This document shows, one piece after another, positions 34,337-35,024 of a DNA stretch of 35,024 nucleotides. Position numbers and translations under genes: made by a program. Positions within the stretch are counted from its first letter, which is position 1, and the number at the start of each line of letters is the position of its first letter. The stretch is from Symploca sp. SIO2E6 (lineage in GTDB: Bacteria > Cyanobacteriota > Cyanobacteriia > Cyanobacteriales > Coleofasciculaceae): contig JAAHGR010000006.1 in NCBI GenBank assembly GCA_010672425.1, forward strand, positions 1 through 35,024, read 5' to 3'. A model generated the notes under the pieces. It was not told the DNA's origin and ran no database searches. It worked only from the letters and a program-made list of their open reading frames with translations.

Positions 34337-35024
34337 ATGCGCATCAAAACTGAATTGAGGGCTGCTTTTTTAATAATGGGCTTAATTTTCTTCGCTGTTA
34401 CCTTTATCGGTTATAGTCAAGTTCCTCAACTAGCTAATCACATTGATATTTTAACTAACAAGAATCTACCAAGTGTTGATGGTTTGTGGAAAATAAAAGA
34501 AGGTAAGGGCAAAATAGAGTTAGCAAAACACCGGCTAATTGAGATAGAGTTGTCACCAGAACAGAGGCAAGATGAGTTAAACATATTTGAGCAATCCTTG
34601 GAACAAATTGAACAAGGGTTTCAACAAATTACAGTAGACTCTTTTCATAACAGAGATGAGAAGAAATTCTACAAACAATTGCAGTCATCTTCGGATACAT
34701 GGAAGCAAAGACTACAACTATTGGTGACTTTTGAACAAAAGTACTACGAATATGGCATCACTCACCCAGAGAAATTAGAGGCTGAACTGCTCCATCAAGG
34801 GAAAGAAAATACACCAGAAATGGAGAAAGCTAGAGAAGCTTTGAAATTGCGCAAGCAACTACAGATAATCAATTTAAGAGACAAATATTTAGATGGAGAA
34901 GTAGAAAAGTCAATTACCCAACTTTTGGCAATAAATCAAAAATTAGCAAGAACAGCTCGCAAGACAGCTGAGCAGTATACGCTCCAGAGTAAAGTCTGGG
35001 CTATCGGGAGCATCATTATTGGTA
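34337..35024 (+). CDS. Paralogous hybrid sensor kinase, N-terminal part (3' end outside window)
   Basis: An open frame of 229 codons runs off the right edge. The N-terminus [20 protein letters not shown] and the following sensor region ([18 protein letters not shown], then [20 protein letters not shown]) are very close to the 30473 kinase. The first membrane helix and the start of the second are present. It is a recent tandem duplicate with amino-acid changes scattered through the sensor. The kinase core is not visible. Confidence 0.85.
   Translation, partial: MRIKTELRAAFLIMGLIFFAVTFIGYSQVPQLANHIDILTNKNLPSVDGLWKIKEGKGKIELAKHRLIEIELSPEQRQDELNIFEQSLEQIEQGFQQITVDSFHNRDEKKFYKQLQSSSDTWKQRLQLLVTFEQKYYEYGITHPEKLEAELLHQGKENTPEMEKAREALKLRKQLQIINLRDKYLDGEVEKSITQLLAINQKLARTARKTAEQYTLQSKVWAIGSIIIG

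Noticed and set aside
1-35024. tRNA or rRNA genes
   Set aside because: No cloverleaf or rRNA-like conserved stretches were recognised.

Overview
The window is from a repeat-rich, probably filamentous cyanobacterium. It carries two full psbA genes, psbX, ycf66, the carotenoid isomerase crtH, a CpcE/CpeY/IaiH-type HEAT protein, a PEP-CTERM protein and many HIP1-type GCGATCGC octamers. No rRNA, tRNA or CRISPR array was seen. The genus cannot be fixed from the sequence alone.

Layout. (1) Bases 1-7327 look like a defence or toxin-antitoxin patch: the tail of a DUF2281 antitoxin and a PIN (VapC-like) toxin, then a translationally coupled two-gene unit (1195-6344), a truncated orphan DUF2281 antitoxin on the other strand, and a small solitary PD-(D/E)XK-like protein. 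The coupled unit encodes a nuclease-like plus P-loop STAND-type protein and a 925-residue partner with no recognised domain. (2) Bases 7385-12841 hold ordinary cyanobacterial genes (HEAT protein, small acidic protein, two-domain VOC protein, PEP-CTERM protein). They are separated by MITE-like elements, decayed IS200/IS605 and DUF433 fragments, and short tandem arrays. (3) Bases 12836-18694 carry crtH and upp (divergent), a small membrane protein, a pentapeptide-repeat protein, an SRPBCC-like protein and a DUF819 membrane protein, nearly all bordered by 7-9 bp tandem arrays. (4) Bases 19139-20485 contain three tandem TolB-like beta-propeller lipoprotein genes whose 5' parts are eroded by repeats. 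(5) Bases 20579-23710 form a photosystem II block: ycf66 and psbX (minus), psbA (plus), and a third, truncated psbA copy that keeps its own promoter. (6) Bases 23712-24319 are stacked repeats. (7) Bases 24326-28591 encode a 1421-residue phosphorylase-NACHT-membrane-TPR protein, a second candidate defence or signalling STAND protein. (8) Bases 29227-35024 hold another psbA, a hybrid histidine kinase, a receiver-cyclase protein with altered catalytic residues, and the start of a second, paralogous kinase.

How it fits together. Photosynthesis genes and two unrelated STAND-type proteins sit in a region strongly remodelled by small non-autonomous elements and heptanucleotide arrays. The best candidate for an undescribed system is the coupled pair at 1195-6344. 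Its first protein has a QxK nuclease-like N-terminus and Walker A/B motifs, as in antiviral STAND proteins, and its large helical partner could be a detached sensor. The phosphorylase-NACHT-TPR protein, with near-identical TPR units, is the second. All functional statements are from reading the sequence; no database search was run.
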